This document shows positions 16,858-26,000 of a stretch of DNA of 33,282 nt, one piece after another (within the stretch, counting starts at the first letter, position 1; each line of letters begins with the position of its first letter). The stretch spans positions 1 through 33,282 of the forward strand of contig RPRI01000045.1 in assembly GCA_003818505.1 (NCBI GenBank), read 5' to 3'. Position numbers and translations under genes: made by a program. Origin of the DNA: Desulfobacteraceae bacterium. GTDB taxonomy: Bacteria > Desulfobacterota > Desulfobacteria > Desulfobacterales > RPRI01. The notes under the pieces are model-generated. The model did no database searches. It had not been told where the DNA came from and was given only the letters and a program-made list of their open reading frames with translations.

Positions 16858-17853
16858 TTAACTCCTTCGCAGACGTTTGAAAAGGTTGCCGAGGCCGACA
16901 AATCCCGACGGCATGAACAAGACCAGAAAAATCACCACGAGACCGAGGAAGATTTCCCAATGCTCGGTCATGGTGCTGATATAATCCTGAATATAGATGA
17001 AGATGCCCGCCCCGATAATTGGTCCCCAGAGTGTTCCCAAACCGCCTAAAAGAACCATCATCAAGACCCCGGCGCCGGCAAAAGCGCTCATCGTGGTGGG
17101 ACCGATATAGCCCTTGTATAGAATAAAAAGCGCGCCGGATGTTCCGGCAAGAATGCAGGCCAGTACCCATCCGAAAAGCTTGTAGCGTCTGACAGCGATG
17201 CCGACAAACGCAGCGCGTTCCTCATTTTCACGAATGGCTTCCAGCACGGCGCCAAAGGGGGAGCGTATAATTCGGCGGGTCAGGACAAGCGCGATGGCGA
17301 CCACAAACAGGGTCAACAGATACATATGCGTCGGGTTGCCGGCGTTCCCGACGGACCATCCGAAAACCTGAATATCGGGACTAGGCACGCCCATTAGTCC
17401 GTCATCTCCACCGGTGAGGCCATACCACTTCCAGACGATGGTATAAAACATCATCCCGAAGGCTAGTGTCAGCAGGGCAAAGGCGAGCCCGCCTGTGCGC
17501 ACCTGAATCCAGCCGACCGGCAGGGCTATTAACCCCGTGACAACGATGCCGATCAGGCATGCCAGCCAGAGCGATGTGGGTGATACGTGAATCAGAAACA
17601 GTCCCACCACATACGCGCCGATGCCCAGATAGGCATTGTGCATGAAGGAGAGCAGTCCGGTGTATCCCAGCAGCACGTCCAGGCTCATGGCCAGCAGCCC
17701 GTAAATCATGATTTCTGTGATCAAGCTGATATAAAACCGGTTGCTCCACACAAAAGGCAGCAATGAAAGTGAGATGAAAAGCGCCGCCAGGCCGATGAGT
17801 TTAAGGGGCGATAGCGAGGTGCGCTCGTTGGGCATTGAGGGTGAGCCACTCAT
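16858..17853 (-). CDS. livM: Branched-chain amino acid-type ABC permease LivM
   Basis: Polytopic membrane protein; GYTGLLSFMHNAYLGIGAYV, AIRENEERAAFVGIAVRRYKLFGWVLACILAGTSGALF, GGLGTLWGPIIGAGIF. Confidence 0.93.
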   Translation of the reverse strand: MSGSPSMPNERTSLSPLKLIGLAALFISLSLLPFVWSNRFYISLITEIMIYGLLAMSLDVLLGYTGLLSFMHNAYLGIGAYVVGLFLIHVSPTSLWLACLIGIVVTGLIALPVGWIQVRTGGLAFALLTLAFGMMFYTIVWKWYGLTGGDDGLMGVPSPDIQVFGWSVGNAGNPTHMYLLTLFVVAIALVLTRRIIRSPFGAVLEAIRENEERAAFVGIAVRRYKLFGWVLACILAGTSGALFILYKGYIGPTTMSAFAGAGVLMMVLLGGLGTLWGPIIGAGIFIYIQDYISTMTEHWEIFLGLVVIFLVLFMPSGFVGLGNLFKRLRRS

Positions 17854-18728
17854 TATTCAAATTTTCCTTCTCCGAAAAGTCCGCGGGGCATAAATGCCAG
17901 AATTACCGCCATCAACATGTACACGATCACCATAGCCAGATCCGTTATAAAAAATTCCGCCAGAGTCTGCACGATGCCGATCAAAAGAGCCGCAAACACC
18001 GCGCCGCGCAGGCTGCCCAGGCCGCCGATGACGATTACCACAAAGGAGCTGATCAGCATTTCATGGCCCATGAGCGGGTCAATCGTCGTTAAGGGACCTG
18101 CGATAATGCCGGCAACACCCGCCAGGGAACAGCCTAAAATGAACGCGCCGATATGAACATAATTCATATTGATCCCCAGGCAGGAAACCATTTCCGGAAT
18201 CGTGCTGGCGGCCTTGAGAATCATGCCGATGCGTGTTTTATTCAAAAAAAGCATCAGGCCGATCATGACTGCGGCAGTGGTTGCCAGGGTAGCCAGGCGG
18301 AAGACCGGGTAATGAGTGCCGAAAATCGACAGGGTCTCGCGCATAAAGGCAGGAATAGCGACAAACCGGGGTTCGTTGCCCCAGCTGTACTTGATCAGGC
18401 CGTCTAGAAAAAACATCAGGCCATAGGTCAGAATGAGGGTGTAGATCATCGAGCGCTTTCGCATGGGCGCAATTACGATGCGCTCTATAATAAGCCCCAT
18501 GACGCCAACGATGACCGGCGCGAGCAGCAGGGCAGCAAAAAAGTTGACGCCAAGAGAAACGATCGTATATCCGGTATAGGCGCCGATGGCATACAGCGAA
18601 CCGTGCGCCAGATTCATCACCCGGCTGAGCCCGTAGATGATATTCAGGCCTACGGCCACAATTAAAAAGACGCCGCCCAGAACGAGACTGTTGAGCGTAA
18701 TGTCGACAGCGGTAGCAATTCCACTCAT
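17853..18728 (-). CDS. livH: Branched-chain amino acid-type ABC permease LivH
   Basis: YGLSRVMNLAHGSLYAIGAYTGYT, ASTIPEMVSCLGINMNYVHIGAFILGCSLAGVAGIIAGPL, GGLGSLRGAVFAALLIG. Confidence 0.93.
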   Translation of the reverse strand: MSGIATAVDITLNSLVLGGVFLIVAVGLNIIYGLSRVMNLAHGSLYAIGAYTGYTIVSLGVNFFAALLLAPVIVGVMGLIIERIVIAPMRKRSMIYTLILTYGLMFFLDGLIKYSWGNEPRFVAIPAFMRETLSIFGTHYPVFRLATLATTAAVMIGLMLFLNKTRIGMILKAASTIPEMVSCLGINMNYVHIGAFILGCSLAGVAGIIAGPLTTIDPLMGHEMLISSFVVIVIGGLGSLRGAVFAALLIGIVQTLAEFFITDLAMVIVYMLMAVILAFMPRGLFGEGKFE

Positions 18729-18793
18729 TTCGATATCTTCTATGTATGTTTTGCCCCGCCGCGCGGGGAATTCGTTGCTGAGGTGTTCAGGCT

Positions 18794-18842
18794 GAAGACT
18801 GAAGGGGAAAGCGATGACATTTACTCTCTTCCTTCAGTCTTC
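18794..18842. repeat. Intra-operon hairpin between the livK-like and livH-like genes
   Basis: GAAGACTGAAGG…CCTTCAGTCTTC, perfect 12-bp arms; a second GC hairpin CCCCGC-CGC-GCGGGG lies at 18754-18768. Confidence 0.7.
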
Positions 18843-18870
18843 TTTCTATGCTCCTATCCTGTTTGTCTAA

Positions 18871-20061
18871 TCACTCAGGCGGTCCCAGCTCTGCCGCTTT
18901 AAATGTTTTCAGAACTTTCATGGAAACCTTGGCACCGTAAGGATTCTTCGGAGCGGCCACGGTTTCTGTCCAGACTGCGTCATTGCGTGCACAGTTGTCT
19001 TTGGCCGCGATACGCACCGTTCCGTAGGGGCCGTTAAAACTGATGCCTTTGAGCGCCGCAGAGATGGCCTTGGCATCCGTGCTGCCAGCCTTATCAATAG
19101 CGTTAAACAGGTTCATGGCGCCCACATAGCTGTGAACCGCCGCATCGGAGGGGATCGTCTTATATTTGTCGAAGAAAGCTTTTTCCCATTTGTCCGAGAT
19201 GGGAGTGTTGACATCCCAGGACCAGTCAGATGCGCCGTAAATGCCGTAGCAGGCCTCTCCTCCGGCTTCCAGTTCAAGGGGCCCCGGCGCCGCCGCTGAA
19301 ACAAGTTTCATGCCTTTGGCCTGAAGTCCGAAATCAGACGCCTGTTTGGCAAAGATGGGAATGACGTTGGTGATGAATGCCATGTAGACGGCGTCGGCGC
19401 CGGAAGCCTTGATTTTGCTGATATAGGAAGACCAGTCTTTTGTTGAAGTAGGCGCCTTGTCATAAGCCTCGTTGTAGATCTTGATGCCTTTTTGCTTGGC
19501 AAGGGCAATAAAGCGGTCTCCTGCGTCATGGCCCCAGGCATAGTCATGAACAATGACATAATAGGTACGATTTTTAAGCTCCGGGTTGGACAGGATGCCC
19601 TGCACGTTTCCGATAGCGGTTTGATCATTTGCCAGCTGGCCGCTTCTGAAGACCAGCGGGTTGAGGTTATAAAACTCGGTCGTCATAACATGGGTGGTAA
19701 CAAAGGGAACTTTGAGTTTGTCAATATTTTCCGCAATGGCAAGCCCCACACCACTTGAAAAAACACCGATCAACGCAATGCAGCCGTCTTTGTAAACCAG
19801 TTTTTCAGCCTTTGTCACCCCAACTGGCGGCTTCAACTGGGTATCCTCTACCAGCAGTTCGATCGGCCGGCCCAATATCTTGCCTTTTTCCTCGGCCGCC
19901 ATTTCCATGCCATACTTCATTTCCAAACCACCCTGCGCAACAATACCGGTCAGCGGAACCAGCACACCGATTTTTACCGGCTCGATCGCTGCAGCAGGCT
20001 GAGCCATGATCATCAAAACCGAAAAAAACAGACTAATCGCTACTACCAATAGCTTCTTCAT
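18871..20061 (-). CDS. Branched-chain amino acid-type ABC substrate-binding protein (LivK-like)
   Basis: Signal peptide; VKIGVLVPLTGIVAQGGLEMKYGMEMAAEE, typical Peripla_BP_6 layout. Confidence 0.92.
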   Translation of the reverse strand: MKKLLVVAISLFFSVLMIMAQPAAAIEPVKIGVLVPLTGIVAQGGLEMKYGMEMAAEEKGKILGRPIELLVEDTQLKPPVGVTKAEKLVYKDGCIALIGVFSSGVGLAIAENIDKLKVPFVTTHVMTTEFYNLNPLVFRSGQLANDQTAIGNVQGILSNPELKNRTYYVIVHDYAWGHDAGDRFIALAKQKGIKIYNEAYDKAPTSTKDWSSYISKIKASGADAVYMAFITNVIPIFAKQASDFGLQAKGMKLVSAAAPGPLELEAGGEACYGIYGASDWSWDVNTPISDKWEKAFFDKYKTIPSDAAVHSYVGAMNLFNAIDKAGSTDAKAISAALKGISFNGPYGTVRIAAKDNCARNDAVWTETVAAPKNPYGAKVSMKVLKTFKAAELGPPE

Positions 20062-20248
20062 CTACGCCCCCTTTTCTCTTTTAAAAGATGTTTGGATGTA
20101 TGAATGTTATTGACGCACACAAGGTAAAACTGGCGCGCCAGGATAGTAATCGACTTGAAGTGTTTCATTGGCATTAAATGCCGCTTTAAAATATTTTCTT
20201 TATCTGTCGTCTAAGCCGTCATAAAAGAATAATCATACAACGGCATAT

Positions 20249-20299
20249 GGAGCCGTAACGAAATAGTGAAAAAAGTTATGGTTATTTTGTAACGGCTCC
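20249..20299. terminator. Inverted repeat directly at the end of the HdrD-like gene
   Basis: GGAGCCGTAACGAAATA…TATTTTGTAACGGCTCC, ~17-bp arms with two mismatches; no clear T-tract, so possibly a repeat and not an intrinsic terminator. Confidence 0.4.
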
Positions 20300-21615
20300 T
20301 AATCCGGCAATGCCATGTCAATGAGTTCAACCAGGTCATAAAGTTTCATCGGGCTTTTTATACGTTTCGCACCTTCGTTAAGGTTGAAATGGCAGAAGGG
20401 GCAGATGGAAATCATGTGCTCAGCCCCGGTACTCATACCTTCCTCGATTCTGAGTCCGGCATTTTTTGATGCCCAGTCTCCATAACCGGTCATAACGCCG
20501 CCGCCGCCGCCGCAGCAATAAGAATTGCTCCGGATTCGGTCCATTTCCCTGAAATCGATGCCGGGAAGCGCCTTGAGCATTTCACGCGGAATGTCATACA
20601 GACAATGCTCTTCATTCTTACCAAGATAAGAGCCGATCCACTGCTGGGATCCGTCTTTATCAATTTTATACTCGATCAGATGTCTGCCGGTATGGCATGG
20701 ATCATGATAAGTGACCTTCCATGGAACTTCTCTGGTGAATTTCATCTTTCCTTCTTTAAACAGACTATAGAGAAAGTCAGTCGTATGAATTACCTGGATA
20801 CCGCCAAGAAGCGTCTCGTATTCGTCCGAAAGACTGTAGTCCTTTTTAATCGCTCTGAAGCACCCTGCGCATGAAGTGATAATGGTTTTAACTCCGTGAT
20901 TATCGTGGAGGTCCTTGAAAGTTTTCATGTTGGTTTCCGCAACACGTTTGAATTCATCCACATCTCCAAGCCTCATCGCCGTGGAGCCGCAGCAGATTTC
21001 ATTTTCTCCGAGGATACCAAAATCCAGACCAAGCTTCTGAAAGATGGAAGCGGTTGCCACGGGAAGATTTCTGACAGGAAGATTGAAAGCGCCGGTGCAC
21101 CCGACATAGTAAAGAATCGGCGCATCTTTCTTCATGATATCTTTGATGGGTTTCCCGGCCTTCTTAAACGGGCGGGTCCAGTCGGTTCTCACCCTGCGAG
21201 GCCCTTGGTAGGGGTTATTGTAGCTCCGCATGGACTGGGCAATGACTTTCTGTGTCGGCATGGGTCCCACGCCGTCATTTACAGCTTTTCGCCGCATCGA
21301 TTCGATGATCTCGGGAATAAACGGCTTATGATCGAGTTCGCATTGATTCTGACAACCTCCACATACCGTACATTTATAAATCGCATCCAGAAAATCATCA
21401 TTCCATTCCAGCTCTCCGTCAAGAATTCCTCTGGCAAAGGCGATCTTGCCTTTGGATGCCATGTTTCCGTCAAAGCCAAATTCAACCCCTGCAGGACAGA
21501 TTTCTCCAAATGTAGGAGGAGGACCGAATTCGTAAGTACCCTTACAGTTGCCGCACGCCGTACACTTCCAAACAATGTTTTCCAATTCTTCAAGAGTTGG
21601 TATATCCCACTTCAT
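20299..21615 (-). CDS. Heterodisulfide reductase subunit D-like / GlcF-like Fe-S oxidoreductase
   Basis: CTACGNC…ICPAG and CTVCGGCQNQCE N-terminal motifs; two CCG-type domains (CCGSTAMRLGD…SCAGCF; YHDPCHTGRHL…YCCGGGGGVMTG). Confidence 0.88.
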   Translation of the reverse strand: MKWDIPTLEELENIVWKCTACGNCKGTYEFGPPPTFGEICPAGVEFGFDGNMASKGKIAFARGILDGELEWNDDFLDAIYKCTVCGGCQNQCELDHKPFIPEIIESMRRKAVNDGVGPMPTQKVIAQSMRSYNNPYQGPRRVRTDWTRPFKKAGKPIKDIMKKDAPILYYVGCTGAFNLPVRNLPVATASIFQKLGLDFGILGENEICCGSTAMRLGDVDEFKRVAETNMKTFKDLHDNHGVKTIITSCAGCFRAIKKDYSLSDEYETLLGGIQVIHTTDFLYSLFKEGKMKFTREVPWKVTYHDPCHTGRHLIEYKIDKDGSQQWIGSYLGKNEEHCLYDIPREMLKALPGIDFREMDRIRSNSYCCGGGGGVMTGYGDWASKNAGLRIEEGMSTGAEHMISICPFCHFNLNEGAKRIKSPMKLYDLVELIDMALPD

Positions 21616-21666
21616 AACACCTCCGTAAATATAAGCCTGTTCCTATTGTTTAAATAAATTGTGCCT

Positions 21667-23112
21667 TTACAATGCAAGTTTTCCTGTATTCATAATATCG
21701 TTAGGATCCAGCATGTTTTTTACCTGTTTTAAAAGGGAAATATACCCGGGATGAGCTCGCTTATTTATTTCCAGCGCAAAATCCACCGGTGGTTTGTAAG
21801 GAATTCCGCCGTTATTCAGGTCAACTTTCAGGCACTCGACAATAGCCTGTCTGGCATTTTCTACAGCAATTGGGTCTTGTTTGGGAAATGGGATCATGGC
21901 CCGAAGCATTCCATAGTGGACACCTCGGTAATTGGTCACGCGAACAGAGGGGGAAAGATTACGGGCAACAAGAATTTTTTTCCACGCATCATAAACCGGC
22001 TCCCACTTATTGAGGGGTGTAAAGGTTCCAGGCCAAGAAATACCACCACCCGCCTGTTTTGTATAGTTTTTGGTTGACCCCACGATCTGACTAGGCAATT
22101 GAGTCCTTGCCTTCAGGGCTTCTGCGGGATACTGGGTCTCCTTGAGGGAACTGCCTTTCTTTATCTCCTCATCAAAGGCCATTCTCCAGATCTCTTCCCG
22201 GGCCTCTTTTTCTTTCTCGGTCCAAGAAAAAGTCGTTGCAAATGACACCCATTCCGGAACACCGTCCGGTTTCGGTTTATATGGATAGGGAATGGGTACC
22301 TGAGAAAGCCACCAGGATACACCTGTCAAGTCATCGCAAATTTCGTAATTACCCAGCGTACGAAGGTAAGATGCCATATCTCCAATTTTTTCTGTAGATG
22401 CAGTAAAAACTTTTAGAATCGGAGGAATGGGATGGACCCTGACGCCAATCTTGGTTATGATCCCGGTTGTTCCCAGCCATCCTGTAAACAGACCATCAAC
22501 GCGGGGCAAAGGAAGGCAGCTGTGCCATGCATCCTCCTGGATCGCACATGAGCCGACCCTGACCAGTTCTCCAGAGGGTAACACGACTTCCATGCTGGTG
22601 ATTTCTTCACTGTTCAAACCATACCGCCCGCTCATCCCACCGATACCGTGGCAAATGGCATTGGAAGAGACCGAGCCCGATGGTGGTCCAACCGGCCAGC
22701 TCCATCTCAGTCCGTGTTTATAAAGAGCGCTGGCGAATTTGGCATGTGAAACTCCGGGTTCGATGATTGCATAATGAGACTCTGCATCAATCCGGATGAT
22801 CTGGTTCATTCGTTTGAGATCCAGAAGAATACCACCGTTCTCCGGGATGCAGAGCCCGCCTATATTGGTGCCGGCCGTGAAAGGAGTTACCGATATTTTC
22901 TTCTGGCTGGCAAATTTCATAATTTGCTGAACCTGCCCAACGGTCGTCGGCATCACAACATAATCAGGATTTTTACGCTTTACAAAAGACAAGTCATAGG
23001 AATAGGCGTAACGGATGTGCTTCAAGTCCGTAGCGTTTTTTTCGCCGACAATTTCACATAGCTTTTTTGTGATTTGTGGATCAACTTTTGACTCTTTTGG
23101 TTTTTCGGTCAT
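21667..23112 (-). CDS. FAD-binding oxidoreductase (GlcD/D-lactate dehydrogenase-like)
   Basis: FAD_binding_4-type motif YVVMPTTVGQVQQIMKFASQKKISVTPFTAGTNIGG, IEPGVSHAKFASALYKHGL, SNAICHGIGGMSGRYG, C-terminal LDPNDIMNTGK. Confidence 0.92.
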   Translation of the reverse strand: MTEKPKESKVDPQITKKLCEIVGEKNATDLKHIRYAYSYDLSFVKRKNPDYVVMPTTVGQVQQIMKFASQKKISVTPFTAGTNIGGLCIPENGGILLDLKRMNQIIRIDAESHYAIIEPGVSHAKFASALYKHGLRWSWPVGPPSGSVSSNAICHGIGGMSGRYGLNSEEITSMEVVLPSGELVRVGSCAIQEDAWHSCLPLPRVDGLFTGWLGTTGIITKIGVRVHPIPPILKVFTASTEKIGDMASYLRTLGNYEICDDLTGVSWWLSQVPIPYPYKPKPDGVPEWVSFATTFSWTEKEKEAREEIWRMAFDEEIKKGSSLKETQYPAEALKARTQLPSQIVGSTKNYTKQAGGGISWPGTFTPLNKWEPVYDAWKKILVARNLSPSVRVTNYRGVHYGMLRAMIPFPKQDPIAVENARQAIVECLKVDLNNGGIPYKPPVDFALEINKRAHPGYISLLKQVKNMLDPNDIMNTGKLAL

Positions 23113-23277
23113 TTAATTCCTCCTGATAGTTATTTTAGGCAATTAAACAGCCTGATCTCCAAGCAGCAATCGGATAAGCGCATTCAGATTTTTTGAAAAA
23201 ACAACCCGAGGTATAAGCTGTGTCTTACTATTCTGAAAATTTTTTCGAGGTGAGTTTTTCCAAAAATATAATAATTA

Positions 23278-24066
23278 TCAACTACCCGTATCCGGTTTTA
23301 AAATGCCTGTTTCCGTTAAAACCATATCTCCGTTTTTACAGGCCAGCATCCCCTTTTCAACCTCGATGATATGCTGAAGCATTTCTTTACTGGCCTTCTC
23401 TGGATCACGTTCACACAAGGCTTCAACTATTTTCTTATGGCCATCACAGACCATCATCAAAAAGTCGTGGTTCATTTGCAACATGCGTTTAACATTTATC
23501 AAGGCAGTCTGGACAGTTTCAACAATGAGACTAATGACAGTGTTCTCAGTAATATCAGCAAGCTTTTTATGAAAAGCGCAGTCAAGATCACTCATGAAAT
23601 TTTCACCATCCACCTCTTTTTCCATCTCTAAAATATTGCTTTTCAGATAATCGATATCATTGTCCTTGATTTTTAAAGCGCATATCTTAACAACTTCCGG
23701 TTCAATAAAGGTTCGAATCTGGGTATATTCGCGGATACTGGGATTTTGAAAGAAAAAATAATTTACAAGCCCGTCTTTTATCGTTTTCAGATCGACTTCC
23801 CTGACAAATGCGCCACCGGACATACCTTGCTTTATTTCCAGCAGCCCGTAAGCTTCCAGCACACGGTATGCTTCCCTGAGAGACGACTTGCTTACACCAA
23901 ATTTCATGGCAAGGTCTTTTTCAGACGGGAGTCGGTCTCCAATTTTTAATTCTCCACTCAAAATGGCGCCGCGTATCTGATGAACAATATTTTCTGACAT
24001 CCTGTTAGATTTTACAGTATCAAAAATATCTTTCATATCGTGCATCTTTCGTGCATCATCCCCCAC
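23278..24066 (-). CDS. GntR/FadR-family transcriptional regulator
   Basis: Winged HTH (IRGAILSGELKIGDRLPSEKDLAMKFGVSKSSLREAYRVLEAYGLLEIKQGMSGGAFV) and FCD-type C-terminal domain. Confidence 0.93.
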   Translation of the reverse strand: MGDDARKMHDMKDIFDTVKSNRMSENIVHQIRGAILSGELKIGDRLPSEKDLAMKFGVSKSSLREAYRVLEAYGLLEIKQGMSGGAFVREVDLKTIKDGLVNYFFFQNPSIREYTQIRTFIEPEVVKICALKIKDNDIDYLKSNILEMEKEVDGENFMSDLDCAFHKKLADITENTVISLIVETVQTALINVKRMLQMNHDFLMMVCDGHKKIVEALCERDPEKASKEMLQHIIEVEKGMLACKNGDMVLTETGILKPDTGS

Positions 24067-24122
24067 AATTTTAAATTATCGATTTGGTTTCAGTGAATTG
24101 GGTTCAATAAATCACATATATT

Positions 24123-24136
24123 TTGACCCGAGTCAA
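24123..24136. promoter_or_regulatory. Candidate operator in the divergent intergenic region
   Basis: TTGAC-CCGA-GTCAA inverted repeat with partially symmetric AT-rich flanks, between the GntR gene (-) and ferredoxin/AOR-like operon (+). Confidence 0.4.
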
Positions 24137-24301
24137 GAAATATTTTAATATTTTAAATATCAGATGTTTCAAAATATATCATTGACTTTTGTTTTTGCCT
24201 TGGATAATGGAGAATCGAGTTATTATTCTTAATGGGAGCTTTATTCGTTTATAAAAAGCTTATAATCAGAATTAAATTAAATGGTTAAGTGAGGTAGTTA
24301 A

Positions 24302-24658
24302 ATGGGAATTAAAATTGATGCACTAAAATGTATAAATTGCATGGCCTGTGAAATGGCTTGCAGTTACCATAGAGACGATGGCTTTGCCTTTCTCTCCGCC
24401 TGTATTGTAGCGTATCGAGCTAGGGAAAAGCGGGATTACTTTGGTATTCTTCTTAAAGAAGAGGAATTTCTTAAGGTTGCCCGCCCGGAAGGACTTGAGG
24501 TTAATAGAATTGGGGAAGCGGCAGACCCGAACAAGGAAGCAGATGCTTCAGCCAAGCCCATGCTCCTGAGGGAAGGATGTGACCTTTGTGAAGATATGGA
24601 TGATTACGGGCCGATGTGCATAGTAATTTGTCCTGTAGATGCGATTACCCTTGAATAA
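24302..24658 (+). CDS. 4Fe-4S ferredoxin-like protein (AOR-associated type)
   Basis: CINCMACEMACS near the N-terminus and CDLCEDMDDYGPMCIVICPVDAI near the C-terminus. Confidence 0.85.
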   Translation: MGIKIDALKCINCMACEMACSYHRDDGFAFLSACIVAYRAREKRDYFGILLKEEEFLKVARPEGLEVNRIGEAADPNKEADASAKPMLLREGCDLCEDMDDYGPMCIVICPVDAITLE

Positions 24659-24673
24659 ATAAGGAAAACTAAT

Positions 24674-25987
24674 ATGGAATATTTATCAACAGATAAGATC
24701 CTTGTCATTGACTTGGCAACATCTGAAATTGAAGAAACAGCACTGGATGAATCTCTTGTCAGCGAAAAAATAGGTGGAGCCGGAATAACCAAATACCTCT
24801 ACGATAAATTTCAAAATGATGATCCCATTGTTATTGGAACCGGGTTACTCACAGGCACAACCTGCCCAGCGTCCGCTATAGGGTTGATTACGGCTAAAAG
24901 TCCTGTTACCGGAAAATTGTGCCACTGCCCCATAATATATAAGGTTGGTATAGAGATCAAGTTTTCGGGCTACGATCATATTGTTGTTAAAGGAGTATCA
25001 GATAACCCTGTGTACCTTTGGATCCACGATGGTGTTGCTGATATCTCCGATGCTTCGGAAATCTGGGGTAAGGATGTCTGGGAGTCAACGGATTCACTGC
25101 GTAAGCATGTGGGAGACGACCTTCTCCAGACTATGATAATCGGCAAAGCCGGCGAAAACAGATCTGATTATGCACAAATTTGTTATAACTACTGGAGCAG
25201 CCCTGATCGTTTTGGATTTGGCAAACTTTTTGGCAGCAAAAAGCTTAAAGGCCTGGCCTTCAGAGGCATGGGACTCATAGAGGTCGCTGATCATGAAAAT
25301 TTTGTCAGGCGTTCGCTTGAAATCCTAAAGGAGATTAAAACGAATGATTTCATGACGAAAAAAGGCATCGCAGAGATCGCCTCAGCCCTTGGCGAAGCGG
25401 GTATAAAAGAGTGGCTGGAACCCATTGTGCATAGACACAGCGCTGACTATTTCACTCCCTATGCTACCAATACCGCTGTTTTTCTTGATGAAGATCCAAA
25501 ACGTGTTGAGGAAAGCAAGGTCGCTGAACCTGGAGTGCTTATTTCGGATGTCCCTGCCCTGCTCGCATTTAAAAAGCTGGGGCTTTCGGCTGAAGATACT
25601 GGCCGTGCATTTAAAGCATGTGCAAAATACGGCATTGACCCTGCGGCTGTTGCCGAGCTTTCCGGAAAATCAAGCCTGCAAGAGATTGTCGATTCGTTTG
25701 ATGGATTAAGCGGCACTGTCACCTTGAAAGGCAAGGGCCACTTCAGTTCCTGGTGCCCCTTGAAACCCATTTTTAATAATTTTGGGCTTTCCGGAGACGC
25801 TGCCAAGGACGAAACCTGGTGGGAAAGAAGGCAGGCAATTGCCCTGATATTTGGAATCCAGCCAATTTTTTCTATCATGTGCCCTGAGCTGTCGGAAGAG
25901 AAACTGTTAGAACTATCTCGTATTGGAACAGAACTCGATCTTACTCAGGATATCCTGGACAGGGTTGTAGCCGATCTTTTGAAATAA
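24674..25987 (+). CDS. Short aldehyde:ferredoxin oxidoreductase (AOR)-like protein lacking Fe-S cysteines
   Basis: AOR N-terminal pterin-domain-like segments (IGGAGITKYLYD, GTGLLTGTTCPASAIGLITAKSPVTGKL, IGKAGENRSDYAQICYN…DRFGFGKLFGSKKLKGLAFRG). Only 437 aa, no CxxCxxxC. Confidence 0.8.
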   Translation: MEYLSTDKILVIDLATSEIEETALDESLVSEKIGGAGITKYLYDKFQNDDPIVIGTGLLTGTTCPASAIGLITAKSPVTGKLCHCPIIYKVGIEIKFSGYDHIVVKGVSDNPVYLWIHDGVADISDASEIWGKDVWESTDSLRKHVGDDLLQTMIIGKAGENRSDYAQICYNYWSSPDRFGFGKLFGSKKLKGLAFRGMGLIEVADHENFVRRSLEILKEIKTNDFMTKKGIAEIASALGEAGIKEWLEPIVHRHSADYFTPYATNTAVFLDEDPKRVEESKVAEPGVLISDVPALLAFKKLGLSAEDTGRAFKACAKYGIDPAAVAELSGKSSLQEIVDSFDGLSGTVTLKGKGHFSSWCPLKPIFNNFGLSGDAAKDETWWERRQAIALIFGIQPIFSIMCPELSEEKLLELSRIGTELDLTQDILDRVVADLLK

Positions 25988-26000
25988 CTGAGTTGCTTTA

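Noticed and set aside
20155-20190. Possible sigma54 site TGGCATTAAATGCCGC upstream of the liv operon
   Set aside because: The GG-GC spacing is wrong for -24/-12; better described as a short palindrome GGCATT-A-AATGCC of unknown role.
20495-20514. GCC trinucleotide run
   Set aside because: Encodes the Gly run of the normal CCG domain motif (YCCGGGGGVMTG) in the HdrD-like protein; not a regulatory microsatellite.
20896-21657. 253-aa plus-strand ORF
   Set aside because: Antisense to the well-supported HdrD-like gene at 20299-21615.
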